Shown here: piece by piece, positions 17,604 through 25,886 of the stretch
Layout: each line of letters begins with the position of its first letter
Numbering within the stretch: the first letter of the stretch is position 1
Assembly: GCA_964400875.1 (NCBI GenBank)
Contig: CAYNWK010000019.1
Location: 1 to 41,511 of the forward strand
Reading direction: 5' to 3'
Length of the DNA stretch: 41,511 bases
Source of the DNA: CAYNWK01 sp964400875
Lineage (GTDB): Bacteria; Chloroflexota; Anaerolineae; Anaerolineales; UBA4823
Notes under the pieces: generated by a model
Seen by the model: only the letters and a program-made list of their open reading frames with translations
Told to the model about the DNA's origin: nothing
The model's database searches: none
Translations under genes and position numbers: made by a program

Positions 17604-19910
17604 TCATAGATCAAACTCGAAGCGTTCAAGTTGCTGTTTCAGCGGGAAAATGGCTCGTATTTCCGTGCCTGTGGCGGGATCGGACACGATCTCGATTTGC
17701 CCGCTTACCAGCTGCACCCGTTCCTGCATACCCAACAAGCCTAAACTGAGATCGCCAGCAGCTCTTTCCATAACCGCACCTACATCAAAGCCAATGCCAT
17801 CATCCCGGATGATTAATTCTAATTCCTGCTCGCTCTCTCGTAACGCTATCTTCACATGATTGGCGTTGGCATGGCGGATGATGTTTGTCAGCGCTTCTTG
17901 AACGACGCGGAAACAGGTCGTTTCCAGTTCCGGTGGTAATCGCAGCTCCGGCAGGTCGGCTGTAAATTGGGCTTCAAATCCGGCGCGCTGGGCCTGGCGG
18001 TCGATATACCAGCGTAAAGCGGCCACCACTCCCAAGTCATCCAGCAAGGAAGGGCGCAAATCCAGAGAAAGATCGCGAACTTGTTCCAGCGTGCGTTCGA
18101 CAACGTCAATACTCTCATCCAATTGGGCAAGAACCTCTTCTGAAGGAAGAGAACGGCGAGCAGCCTGAAGGTTAACCTTTACAGCCGTCAACGCCTGTCC
18201 GATCTCGTCATGCAGCTCTCGTGAGATGTGCCGGCGCTCGGATTCTTGGACTTCGAGCAATTCTTGGGATAGCATCTGCAGACGGCGCCTTCCAGCCCAG
18301 ATTTGTTCGAACAAGCGTGCGTTTTGAATTGCTACGCCAACTTGACGGCCAAGCGTTGAAAGCAGGGTAATTTGATCCTCCGAAAATCCCGCCGGCGACT
18401 TGCTAAACAAGTCAATCACACCTTGGACCTGGTCCTTTGCCACCAAGGGTACGCACAGGTAGCTGTGCCAGGAAGGACGAACGACATCCAATTCCTGGTA
18501 TACATTCTGTAGTACCGACGCCAATTCAGGTTCGTGCACCGCGTGTTTTTCACGCACAACGCGTTCATAATGATAACTGCTGGTCGGAAGGCGTTTGATT
18601 TCGGATAGTATGGCTGCCGGCACGCCCCAGGCCGCTTCAACGTAAAGAGAATCGTCGAACTCATCGTAGAAGAATATTACACCGCCGGGTATGTTTAATC
18701 GTTCAGCGAGCAGATTTTTTAGACTCTCGAGAACTTCCGGCAGCTCCAAGGATGAACTGACCGCGCCGGTAACGGCATTTAATATCGATAAATCGCGGTT
18801 CTGGCGGACGATCTCCGTCTCGATCCGCTCCCGTTCTATTTCCCTGCGCTCGAGCACTTCGCCCATCTGGTCAAATGCACTCGCTAACTGGCTCAATTCG
18901 CCGCTGCCGTAGGGTAATCCAGTCCTCGCGCTTAAATCACCAGCCGCAAGGCGCTCTGTAGCATTCAATAAGGAGCGCAATCGGCGTAGAAAGAAGACTT
19001 CACCCCCAAACCACGCCGCAAGTAGGGCAAAAAGAAATACAGCGCTCAACCCAATGATCTGCCGGTTGAGCAGGTGTTTGGCTGAGGCGAACGCCGTCTC
19101 TTCGGAAATTCCCACGCTCAAGGAATAGCCAGACAGGGCGGTATCGTTCAACGACGTGAAGGCATATAATCGACTAACCTCGTCTACTCCAGCCAGCGAC
19201 TCGATCCCTTCAGCGTTTTCGATCAGCTTTTGAGTCAAGGGTGAATCAGTAACCTGCTTCCCGACCCATTCTCCCGGGTCAGGAAAGTGCAGCAGTATCG
19301 TGCCCTCCGAGTCGGTCATGATTAATGCAGAACCTTCAGGCAGCTGTGGTTTGTTCATGGTTTGATTTAACCAGTTGAGATCCAACGCTGCGAACACAAC
19401 CAACTGCAATTGATCATCCTCCAGGACAGGATAACCAAAATCGACGATCGGTAACCCAAGTGTCTCATCAAAGCGGTAATTACCGGCTGAATACGAGCCT
19501 GTCGCCACTGTGCGCTGGAAATATTGCTGATTGGAGACATCCATCGAACGGCCGGTTTGCAATGCGGAGCACAAAACGACGCCTTTCGGCGAGGCGACGC
19601 CCAGGTTTGCATAACTTGGATATTGAACGAGCAGTTCGGCAAAGAGGGGATTGCAGCTTTCCCAATCCTGTTCACGTACTGAGGAGAGGTGTGAGAGGGT
19701 CAGCAGCAGTTGGCGAGTATTGTCAATGACGCGCTCTTGTTCGGATACCATCAAGCGGGTCAACCACTCAGCTTCCGCCTGAACATCACCCGCGGCAATA
19801 CGCTGTTGTTCTGCGACGGAATATCCAAATAAAATGATCGCCGGGATAATCGCCAGGAGAACCAAAAAGATCAGACGCGTACGCAGGCTGGAGAACAAGG
19901 CGGAAACCAT
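17604..19910 (-). CDS. NarL-type sensor histidine kinase (dCACHE-HAMP-GAF-HisKA_3)
   Basis: This is a 768-residue membrane sensor kinase. TM1 is about 10-32. An extracytoplasmic dCACHE-like sensor follows (about 35-280; QQYFQRTVATG, GLPIVDFGYPV and VVFAALDLNWLN are typical). TM2 is about 284-306, then HAMP (about 307-360), a coiled-coil, and a GAF domain (about 380-530). HisKA_3 has the phospho-acceptor His567 in SERRHISRELHDEIGQ. The HATPase_c domain has the N box EALTNIIRHANANH and G box DDGIGFD. The start has GGAGGAC eight bases upstream. It follows the recombinase by 35 bases and precedes its regulator. A small-molecule ligand outside the cell is likely, perhaps an amino or carboxylic acid as for other dCACHE sensors; the GAF may add an internal signal. 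Confidence 0.93.
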   Translation of the reverse strand: MVSALFSSLRTRLIFLVLLAIIPAIILFGYSVAEQQRIAAGDVQAEAEWLTRLMVSEQERVIDNTRQLLLTLSHLSSVREQDWESCNPLFAELLVQYPSYANLGVASPKGVVLCSALQTGRSMDVSNQQYFQRTVATGSYSAGNYRFDETLGLPIVDFGYPVLEDDQLQLVVFAALDLNWLNQTMNKPQLPEGSALIMTDSEGTILLHFPDPGEWVGKQVTDSPLTQKLIENAEGIESLAGVDEVSRLYAFTSLNDTALSGYSLSVGISEETAFASAKHLLNRQIIGLSAVFLFALLAAWFGGEVFFLRRLRSLLNATERLAAGDLSARTGLPYGSGELSQLASAFDQMGEVLERREIERERIETEIVRQNRDLSILNAVTGAVSSSLELPEVLESLKNLLAERLNIPGGVIFFYDEFDDSLYVEAAWGVPAAILSEIKRLPTSSYHYERVVREKHAVHEPELASVLQNVYQELDVVRPSWHSYLCVPLVAKDQVQGVIDLFSKSPAGFSEDQITLLSTLGRQVGVAIQNARLFEQIWAGRRRLQMLSQELLEVQESERRHISRELHDEIGQALTAVKVNLQAARRSLPSEEVLAQLDESIDVVERTLEQVRDLSLDLRPSLLDDLGVVAALRWYIDRQAQRAGFEAQFTADLPELRLPPELETTCFRVVQEALTNIIRHANANHVKIALRESEQELELIIRDDGIGFDVGAVMERAAGDLSLGLLGMQERVQLVSGQIEIVSDPATGTEIRAIFPLKQQLERFEFDL

Positions 19911-19945
19911 CGGTTTGTCCTCCGATTATATGACAAGTTTCAAGA

Positions 19946-20932
19946 CTATTTCTCAAAAACTTCGTAATATCCCCGATCCAGTTCGTCGTCGGCCAAATGG
20001 GCATAGCGCTGGGTGACCTGGATATTGCGGTGACGGGCGAGCTCCTGGGCGAGCTTTAGGTTTCCGGTGCCTTGCAGCACGGTCGTGACGAAATAATGCC
20101 GGAAGGAGTGAGGGGTGATCGTGCCGATGGCATCCGCACCCAGCGCTTCTTTTACCCGCTGCGTAACGATATTCCTGCCGGTCGTTGTCGAGATCGGTTT
20201 CACATGTTTACCCGCCCCGCGGTCATGTCGGGCGAAGAGGGGCAGGGAAGACAAAGGCTTTCGGGACGAACCATCCAGTTTGGCGCGCAGATTGAGGTAG
20301 TCTTTCAAGGCTTTTAGCGATCGAGTGGAGAAACGGATCACCGCTTCCCGGTCTCCTTTGCCGATGATAATCGCTTTACCTTCGTTCCAGTCAATGTCCC
20401 CACGCCGCAGAGCACAGGCTTCGTGTACCCGCAAACCTGTATCCGCTAAGGTGAGTAAAAAAGCCTTGTCACGCAGGTTGCGCAGGTATTCTGCTTCATC
20501 TTCGACAGATAGAGATGCAATATTACTTGCGTAATTTATTACATCTTCAATATCATTACGCGGAAATTGAGGCAAACGCTGGCCAGTGCGGCGGGTACGC
20601 TGGCGAATAAGCAACCTTAAACGGGGCAGGTTGACCCCAGCCAACCTTTCGGCAGCCAGGTATTCGAAGAAACCGCTGGCCGCGGTGATGTAGAGGCTCT
20701 CGGTGGTTGGAGCGTACCGCTTTAACGCGGTAGCGAACCAGACGATGGCTTCTTCAGTTAATTCGCTTGCAAGTGTGGTATGTGGTGCCATGTGGTGTTT
20801 TGAAAGCGAAGCGCAGAAAGCGTTTAGGCCGTTTGTGTAGGTGCGGGCTGTGTTGGCGCTGCGCGCCAATTTGACGCTTTCCAGGTAGGCGTGAATGGCA
20901 TCTTCAATGGTGAAGGTCTGGGAGGCGGTCAT
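19946..20932 (-). CDS. tyrosine recombinase (XerC/XerD-like)
   Basis: This 328-residue site-specific recombinase has an N-terminal SAM-like core-binding domain (about 5-100, with a helix-rich AYLESVKLARSANTARTY) and a C-terminal catalytic domain. The full catalytic set is visible: Arg168 (TGLRVHEACAL), Lys192 (IIIGKGDREAVI), His275 and Arg278 (PHSFRHYF), His301 (ELARHRN) and Tyr310 (TQRYAHL). It is slightly longer than Xer proteins (about 300). I chose ATG 20932 because a strong promoter (20997-21025) lies inside the longer open frame that runs to 21079. Only a weak AAAGG precedes it. It leads an apparent operon with the sensor kinase. It could be chromosomal XerC/D or a lineage-specific integrase; the dif-like site at its promoter favours the former or self-regulation. 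Confidence 0.9.
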   Translation of the reverse strand: MTASQTFTIEDAIHAYLESVKLARSANTARTYTNGLNAFCASLSKHHMAPHTTLASELTEEAIVWFATALKRYAPTTESLYITAASGFFEYLAAERLAGVNLPRLRLLIRQRTRRTGQRLPQFPRNDIEDVINYASNIASLSVEDEAEYLRNLRDKAFLLTLADTGLRVHEACALRRGDIDWNEGKAIIIGKGDREAVIRFSTRSLKALKDYLNLRAKLDGSSRKPLSSLPLFARHDRGAGKHVKPISTTTGRNIVTQRVKEALGADAIGTITPHSFRHYFVTTVLQGTGNLKLAQELARHRNIQVTQRYAHLADDELDRGYYEVFEK

Positions 20933-20962
20933 CAAGCAAGCCTTTAGTGTTCTCGGGTATAT

Positions 20963-20990
20963 GTTTATGATAATGTTACTTATCAATACC
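20963..20990. other. dif-like recombination site (11-6-11 arms)
   Basis: GTTTATGATAA (20963-20973), centre TGTTAC and TTATCAATACC (20980-20990) form an imperfect inverted site; arms match at 8 of 11 positions and perfectly for the inner six (TGATAA/TTATCA). Arm length, six-base centre and the inner ATAA-TGT...-TTAT resemble Xer dif sites. It lies between the recombinase promoter and its start codon. A repressor operator is the main alternative. Confidence 0.5.
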
Positions 20991-20996
20991 ATAAAG

Positions 20997-21025
20997 ATTT
21001 TATACGAAATGACGGACCATGTCAA
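20997..21025 (-). promoter_or_regulatory. strong promoter of the recombinase gene
   Basis: On the minus strand a perfect TTGACA (21020-21025), a 17-base spacer and TAAAAT (20997-21002) predict a transcript start near 20990, the first base of the dif-like site. A leader of about 58 bases then runs to the ATG at 20932. Confidence 0.75.
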
Positions 21026-21342
21026 GCCCCCTCTTGAATTGGGGGAAGACAGACTGAGTTGATTGGTCTCGTAGCTCACATCACTTTATCTACCAGGGAA
21101 GTTGATTCAAACCGTATTTTCCGCATTCCGGACCGTTAATGCCACTCCACCACTACCCTGCCCTCAGAACTGGGCTCATTTTATCCCGGTGGTTTGAAGA
21201 TACCGTTATCAGGAACATTTAGTTATCCCGCGGAACTCGAGACCGTTTTCACGAAAAATAACGGCTAAGCGTCCTGGATTTGATAGTTTCTGCAAGCACG
21301 GGGGCTTATAATTGACCCAAGATTTCGTTCGATCGACCGGAT
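21026..21342. promoter_or_regulatory. divergent intergenic region with thiolase -10 box
   Basis: This non-coding stretch separates the recombinase and thiolase genes. It holds a weak hairpin (CCCCC at about 21027, GGGGG at about 21041) and, on the plus strand, a perfect TATAAT at 21307-21312 preceded by a T, about 30 bases ahead of the thiolase ATG. No good -35 stands at 17 bases. Short repeats of CCGTTA type around 21200-21270 are not convincing. I see no gene here. Confidence 0.45.
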
Positions 21343-22518
21343 ATGAAGCGTAAACTATTAACTATGCGCAAAGTAGCCATTCTTGGAATAGGCCAAACAT
21401 CTGTTTCCGAACACTGGGACAAATCGCTACGCGAACTGGCGGGCGAGGCGATCTTCGCGGCTCTCAACGACTCCGGTCGCCAGACTGCGCAGGCGCTCTA
21501 CGTGGGCAATATGCTTTCAGGTTCTTTAAACCAGCAAGAGCATTTAGGCGTTATGGTCGCCGATTGGGTAGGGTTTACCCCAGGCGAAGCGCTCAAAGTG
21601 GAAGCAGCCTGCGGGTCCGGCGCTGCCGCCCTACGCGCCGGCGTGATCGCAGTCGCCTCCGGAGAGCTAGACAGCGCCATGGTCGTTGGCGTCGAGAAAA
21701 TGACCGATTCAAAACCGCCCGAGACGACCTCCGCTTTGGCGACAGCCGCAGACGCAGATTGGGAAGCTGCCGAAGGGCTGACTTTTGTCGCCATTAATGC
21801 CTTAATTATGCGTCGATATATGCGGGAATTTGGTTGGAAACACACTGATTTTGCCCCCTTCTCGATCAACGCGCATGCCAATGCCGAACACAACCCCAAC
21901 GCGCGCCTGCCCTTCCCAATCACCCTGGGTGAATATAAAGCCGCGCGTATGGTTGCGGAACCGATCAATCTGTTGGATGCTTCACCGATCGGCGACGGCG
22001 CCGCGGCGGTACTGCTGGTACCCGCAGAGGGACTGCAGGGCAGGCATCATCACAGCGTCGTTATCGAAGCCTCCTCCTGTGCGACGGACAGCCTCGCCGT
22101 TCACGACCGACGCGATCCAATATCTCTGGCTGCTGCTGCCCGATCTGCCCAAATTGCTTTTAACCAGGCTGGCATCGTGCCCGCTGAAGTTGATTTCTTC
22201 GAGCTGCACGATGCCTTTTCAATCATGTCGGTGCTTTCTCTGGAGGCTTGTGGCTTTGCCGAGCGCGGCCAGGGTCCCCGCTTAGGTTTGGATGGGCACA
22301 TCCTCCCTACCGGCAGCATTCCCATCACTACGCTTGGCGGGTTAAAAGCTCGGGGGCACCCGGTCGGTGCAACTGGCGTCTACCAGGTTGTCGAATCGGT
22401 GACGCAGTTGCGTGGGCTTGCAGGCGCCGCCCAGATTGCGGACGCTAAGACTGCCCTCGTCCAAAATATCGGCGGATCAGGTGCGACGGTTTACACCCAT
22501 ATCCTCTTGCGATCCTAA
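21343..22518 (+). CDS. SCP-x/archaeal-type thiolase (acetyl-CoA acetyltransferase family)
   Basis: This 391-residue thiolase-fold enzyme joins or cleaves acyl-CoA units. Nucleophile Cys90 is in VEAACGSGAAALRAG, the second active-site motif is ELHDAFS (His289), and the third is GGLKARGHPVGATG (His339). The sequence is of the SCP-x/archaeal acetyl-CoA acetyltransferase branch rather than bacterial PhaA/FadA, because the final Cys motif is absent. In archaea such proteins work with HMG-CoA synthase and a DUF35 OB-fold partner; neither gene is in this window. The start at 21343 follows a TATAAT by about 30 bases; ATG 21364 (MRKVAILGIG) is an equally plausible start. Possible roles are fatty-acid or sterol-like side-chain oxidation, or acetoacetyl-CoA synthesis. 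Confidence 0.88.
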   Translation: MKRKLLTMRKVAILGIGQTSVSEHWDKSLRELAGEAIFAALNDSGRQTAQALYVGNMLSGSLNQQEHLGVMVADWVGFTPGEALKVEAACGSGAAALRAGVIAVASGELDSAMVVGVEKMTDSKPPETTSALATAADADWEAAEGLTFVAINALIMRRYMREFGWKHTDFAPFSINAHANAEHNPNARLPFPITLGEYKAARMVAEPINLLDASPIGDGAAAVLLVPAEGLQGRHHHSVVIEASSCATDSLAVHDRRDPISLAAAARSAQIAFNQAGIVPAEVDFFELHDAFSIMSVLSLEACGFAERGQGPRLGLDGHILPTGSIPITTLGGLKARGHPVGATGVYQVVESVTQLRGLAGAAQIADAKTALVQNIGGSGATVYTHILLRS

Positions 22519-22554
22519 ATTACAGCTTCCCTAATCAGAACGTTTGTGCTATTA

Positions 22555-22590
22555 TCAAGTCAACCTTTGCTCAACCAAGTGTTGACTTGA
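22555..22590. promoter_or_regulatory. 10-bp perfect inverted repeat upstream of the radical SAM gene
   Basis: TCAAGTCAAC (22555-22564) and GTTGACTTGA (22581-22590) are exact complements 16 bases apart. A nested pair (GCTCAA 22569-22574, TTGAGC 22587-22592) could form an alternative hairpin. A TATTAT -10-like box at 22550-22555 touches the left arm. It may be a repressor operator at the transcription start or a leader RNA switch between two stems. Confidence 0.55.
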
Positions 22591-22639
22591 GCTTCATTGC
22601 TCACTCTTGCAAATTCCCCAGCCAAAGGAGACAGGCACG

Positions 22640-23782
22640 ATGAGCGCAGTCGATAAACTGAAGGACCTCACCGCCCAGATGCACTTGGAGCCGGCAGAGG
22701 AGGCTCTCTGCAGTCATGGAGTACGCCCGGAGCGTCCAGCTGGGATGATCCACGATGCCGCCATGCCCGGGGGAAAGCGCATCTGGTTGCTGAAGACATT
22801 GCTGACCTCAGCTTGCGAGCGTAATTGTTACTACTGTCCTTTTCGCGCCGGTCGTGATTACCGCAGGACGACATCCTCTCCCGACGAAATGGCCTCCACA
22901 TTTAATCTGCTTCACCAGAAGAGGCAAGTTGAAGGTTTATTTCTCAGCTCGGGGATCGCCGGCGGAGGGGTTCGCACGCAGGATAAGCTCCTCGACACAG
23001 CCGAAATCCTGCGGACCAAATTCCAGTTCCGCGGTTATTTACATCTCAAAATTATGCCCGGAGCGGAAAAAGCTCAGGTTTTCCGCGCCATGCAGCTTGC
23101 CGACAGGGTCTCGGTCAACCTGGAAGCGCCGAACACTCGACGTTTGCAGGATCTGGCGCCGCGCAAGCAATTTTTCGACGAGCTGTTGGAACCCCTGAAA
23201 TGGATCGAGGATATTCGACGGACACGCTCACCTGAATCCAGCTGGAACAAGCGCTGGCCTTCCTCCGTCACGCAGTTCGTTGTTGGCGCGGTTGGAGAAA
23301 GCGATGTGGAGTTATTACAGACCAGTGAATACCTCTACCATCAGCTCAATTTGCGGAGAACTTATTTCTCTGCTTTCAATCCCATCACCGACACACCGCT
23401 CGAGAATCTCCCCCCCACCCCACCAATCCGGGAGCACCGGCTCTACCAGGCCTCCTTCCTATTGAGAGATTACCACTTTGGAATGGAGGAATTGCCTTTC
23501 GATACTCTGGGTAACCTGCCTCACCACACCGATCCAAAATTGGCCTGGGCGCAAACTTATCTCAAGGAGAACCCTGTTGAGATCAACCAGGCCGAGCTGC
23601 AGGAATTGCTGCGGATCCCGGGGATCGGAGTTAAGGGTGCAAAAAGGATTATTAAGCACCGGCAGCGCCTTAAATTCAGCAGTGTCGCGGACTTGCGCCG
23701 GATCGGCATTAATCCAAAACGCGCCGAACCCTTTATCCTCTTGAACGGCCACCGCCCAAAGCAACAGCTCTCTTTATGGTGA
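22640..23782 (+). CDS. radical SAM protein of the putative DNA modification/repair family
   Basis: This 380-residue radical SAM enzyme has the cluster motif Cys59-x3-Cys63-x2-Cys66 (CERNCYYCPF), a SAM-binding GLFLSSGIAGGG segment, and GYLHLKIMPGAE. The C-terminus carries a helix-hairpin-helix (ELLRIPGIGVKGAKRI), a DNA-binding feature. It resembles the family usually paired with a SAM-linked uracil-DNA-glycosylase-like protein (TIGR03916 type), from memory. The partner gene is not adjacent here. The start is ATG 22640 with AAAGGAG 10 bases upstream; the longer frame lacks a ribosome-binding site. hyuA follows with 16 bases between. A role in DNA base modification or repair is inferred from the family and the hairpin-helix. 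Confidence 0.87.
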   Translation: MSAVDKLKDLTAQMHLEPAEEALCSHGVRPERPAGMIHDAAMPGGKRIWLLKTLLTSACERNCYYCPFRAGRDYRRTTSSPDEMASTFNLLHQKRQVEGLFLSSGIAGGGVRTQDKLLDTAEILRTKFQFRGYLHLKIMPGAEKAQVFRAMQLADRVSVNLEAPNTRRLQDLAPRKQFFDELLEPLKWIEDIRRTRSPESSWNKRWPSSVTQFVVGAVGESDVELLQTSEYLYHQLNLRRTYFSAFNPITDTPLENLPPTPPIREHRLYQASFLLRDYHFGMEELPFDTLGNLPHHTDPKLAWAQTYLKENPVEINQAELQELLRIPGIGVKGAKRIIKHRQRLKFSSVADLRRIGINPKRAEPFILLNGHRPKQQLSLW

Positions 23783-23798
23783 TAAAATAATCCGTGTT

Positions 23799-25886
23799 GT
23801 GGAAGATACCTCTGCGCAGCCTCACCTTTCCGGCTTGGTTCGATTAGGCGTCGATATTGGGGGAACCTTTACTGACTTTGTGATGTCTGATCCGAAAGAG
23901 GGGAAGATCCGCACCTTCAAACTACTTTCAATTCCCAAAAAACCCGCTCAGGCCGTCCTAGACGGTCTGGATTTAATTAAAACTCAATTTGGGATCGAGA
24001 TTGGAGACCTCACCATCATCCACGGGTCCACCGTAGCGACCAATGCTTTGCTAGAGCGAAAAGGCGCCCGGACAGCTTTGATCACAACACTAGGCTTCCG
24101 GGACGTTTTGCAGATTGGCCGTCAAAACCGTCCCTCTTTATATGATTTTTCAGCCGATCCCCCCGAGCCGTTGGTACCTGAAGATCTCAGGTTGGAGATT
24201 TCCGAGCGGGTCGATCACCGGGGGAATATTCTGAACCCTTTGGATGAGAGTGAAGTAGACGAGCTAAATTTCCGGTTGAAAGAGACCGGGGTTGAATCGG
24301 TCGCAATTTGTCTGCTGTTTTCGTTCTTGCATCCTGAGCACGAACAGCTGATTGCCGGGAAATTGCGTGCAGCAGGCTATTTCGTCTCTGCGTCCGTAGA
24401 TGTGCTGCCGGAATATCGGGAATACGAACGCTGCAGTACCACCGTGGTAAATGCCTACGTTACACCAGTTCTAAGCCAGTATCTCGAGCGACTGCAAACC
24501 GGCATGCAGGCGCGTTTATCTACCAAACCCGATAAAGGAACAAAAGCGGTACCCCTGAGCGTTATGCAGTCGAACGGCGGCGTGATCAATCCGGCGGAAG
24601 CTCGCCGGAAAGGTGTGAACTGCATCCTTTCCGGTCCTGCCGGTGGGGTGATCGGGTCCCGTTTCATCTCCGAGTTAGCATCCGTCTCGTCGAGCAGCAT
24701 CGATTTCACAAATATCATCACATTCGACATGGGTGGAACCTCCACAGATGTCTCCTTAATTGACGGTACATTACAGGTGACGACCGAAGCAGAGATAGGT
24801 GGTCAGCCGATCGCAATTCCCATGCTCGATATTCACACCATCGGCGCCGGCGGCGGCTCAATTGCCCGGCTGGACCCGGGCGGCGCCCTGCGCGTCGGTC
24901 CGGAGAGCGCCGGAGCCTCACCAGGACCCGCGTGCTACGGTACCGGCGAACTGCCTACGGTCACCGATGCCAACCTGGTGCTAGGTCGTCTTTCCGCAGA
25001 CCATTTTCTGGGCGGAAAGATGCCTCTCCACGTTGATAGAGCGGTAAATGCGATAGAACGGCTCGGCCGGCAGGCAGGTCTGGACCTCCGGGATACCGCT
25101 TCCGGCGTAGTGGAGGTCGCCAATGCCCACATGGAACGAGCCTTGCGGGTGATCTCGGTTGAGCGAGGTCACGATCCGCAGGATTTTACTTTGCTTTCTT
25201 TTGGTGGTGCGGGCGGTCTACACGCCGCGAACCTGGCACACAAACTGGGTATTCCGAAGGTGTTAGTGCCCCCGGTTGCCTCGACCTTATCAGCATTCGG
25301 CATGCTGGCAGCAGATATCGTCAAAGATTTTTCGCGTACCGTGATGCTGCCTGGAACTATCGGGTATGATCATCTGGAGGACCGAATAAAAACATTGGAA
25401 GAACGAGGCTTTCAGGAAGTTGTGGAAGAAGGGATCTCCCCAGAGAATATTCATCTTATTCCGATGTTGGATGTCCGCTACCGCGGGCAATCTTATGAAT
25501 TAACAGTCCCATTTACAAACACTTATCAAGAGGATTTTCATCAGGCACATTTTGAGCAATACGGTTATGATCGCCGGGGCGCCGAATTGGAAATCGTCAA
25601 CCTGCGCGTGCAGGCGGTCGGAAAAGTTTCTCAGCCAATCATCGCCCGCCACCCCCAAGAAGACGCCGATTCATCCCAGGCGTTTTTGTTCAGCCGTAAA
25701 GTCACCTTATCCAATAATGAGCCACGAGTCGTGCCTTTCTACTCAGGGGAGCGCCTGCACCATGAGAATACCATCACTGGCCCGGCGATCATCCTTCGCG
25801 AAGATACAACGATATTATTAGAAGAAGGTGACCAAGCCTTCGTAGATCCGTACTTAAACCTGATCATTAGCATCGGAGGAACGTGA
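23799..25886 (+). CDS. hyuA: hydantoinase/oxoprolinase family subunit A
   Basis: This 695-residue subunit A belongs to the ATP-dependent hydantoinase/5-oxoprolinase/acetone carboxylase family. It has an ASKHA-type nucleotide fold: RLGVDIGGTFTDFVMSD near the N-terminus, then HGSTVATNALLERKGAR, SGPAGGVIGSRFI, TFDMGGTSTDVSLIDG, IGAGGGSIARLDPGGALRVG, and LSFGGAGGLHAANLAHKLG. It pairs with HyuB to open a cyclic amide using ATP (N-methylhydantoin or 5-oxoproline), but substrate cannot be read from sequence. The start is GTG at 23799. A TAAAAT box (23783-23788) lies 10-11 bases before it with little room for a leader. Its stop overlaps the prs-like start (TGATG). The intact motifs suggest a working subunit. 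Confidence 0.92.
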   Translation: MEDTSAQPHLSGLVRLGVDIGGTFTDFVMSDPKEGKIRTFKLLSIPKKPAQAVLDGLDLIKTQFGIEIGDLTIIHGSTVATNALLERKGARTALITTLGFRDVLQIGRQNRPSLYDFSADPPEPLVPEDLRLEISERVDHRGNILNPLDESEVDELNFRLKETGVESVAICLLFSFLHPEHEQLIAGKLRAAGYFVSASVDVLPEYREYERCSTTVVNAYVTPVLSQYLERLQTGMQARLSTKPDKGTKAVPLSVMQSNGGVINPAEARRKGVNCILSGPAGGVIGSRFISELASVSSSSIDFTNIITFDMGGTSTDVSLIDGTLQVTTEAEIGGQPIAIPMLDIHTIGAGGGSIARLDPGGALRVGPESAGASPGPACYGTGELPTVTDANLVLGRLSADHFLGGKMPLHVDRAVNAIERLGRQAGLDLRDTASGVVEVANAHMERALRVISVERGHDPQDFTLLSFGGAGGLHAANLAHKLGIPKVLVPPVASTLSAFGMLAADIVKDFSRTVMLPGTIGYDHLEDRIKTLEERGFQEVVEEGISPENIHLIPMLDVRYRGQSYELTVPFTNTYQEDFHQAHFEQYGYDRRGAELEIVNLRVQAVGKVSQPIIARHPQEDADSSQAFLFSRKVTLSNNEPRVVPFYSGERLHHENTITGPAIILREDTTILLEEGDQAFVDPYLNLIISIGGT

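Noticed and set aside
20963..20990. Fur/Zur-type operator instead of a dif-like site
   Set aside because: A Fur-like 7-1-7 arrangement would need 15 bases; here the inner arms are separated by six bases. Not excluded, but the fit is poorer.
20933..21079. N-terminal extension of the recombinase by 49 residues
   Set aside because: The extension covers a TTGACA-17-TAAAAT promoter and the dif-like site and adds residues unlike recombinase N-termini.
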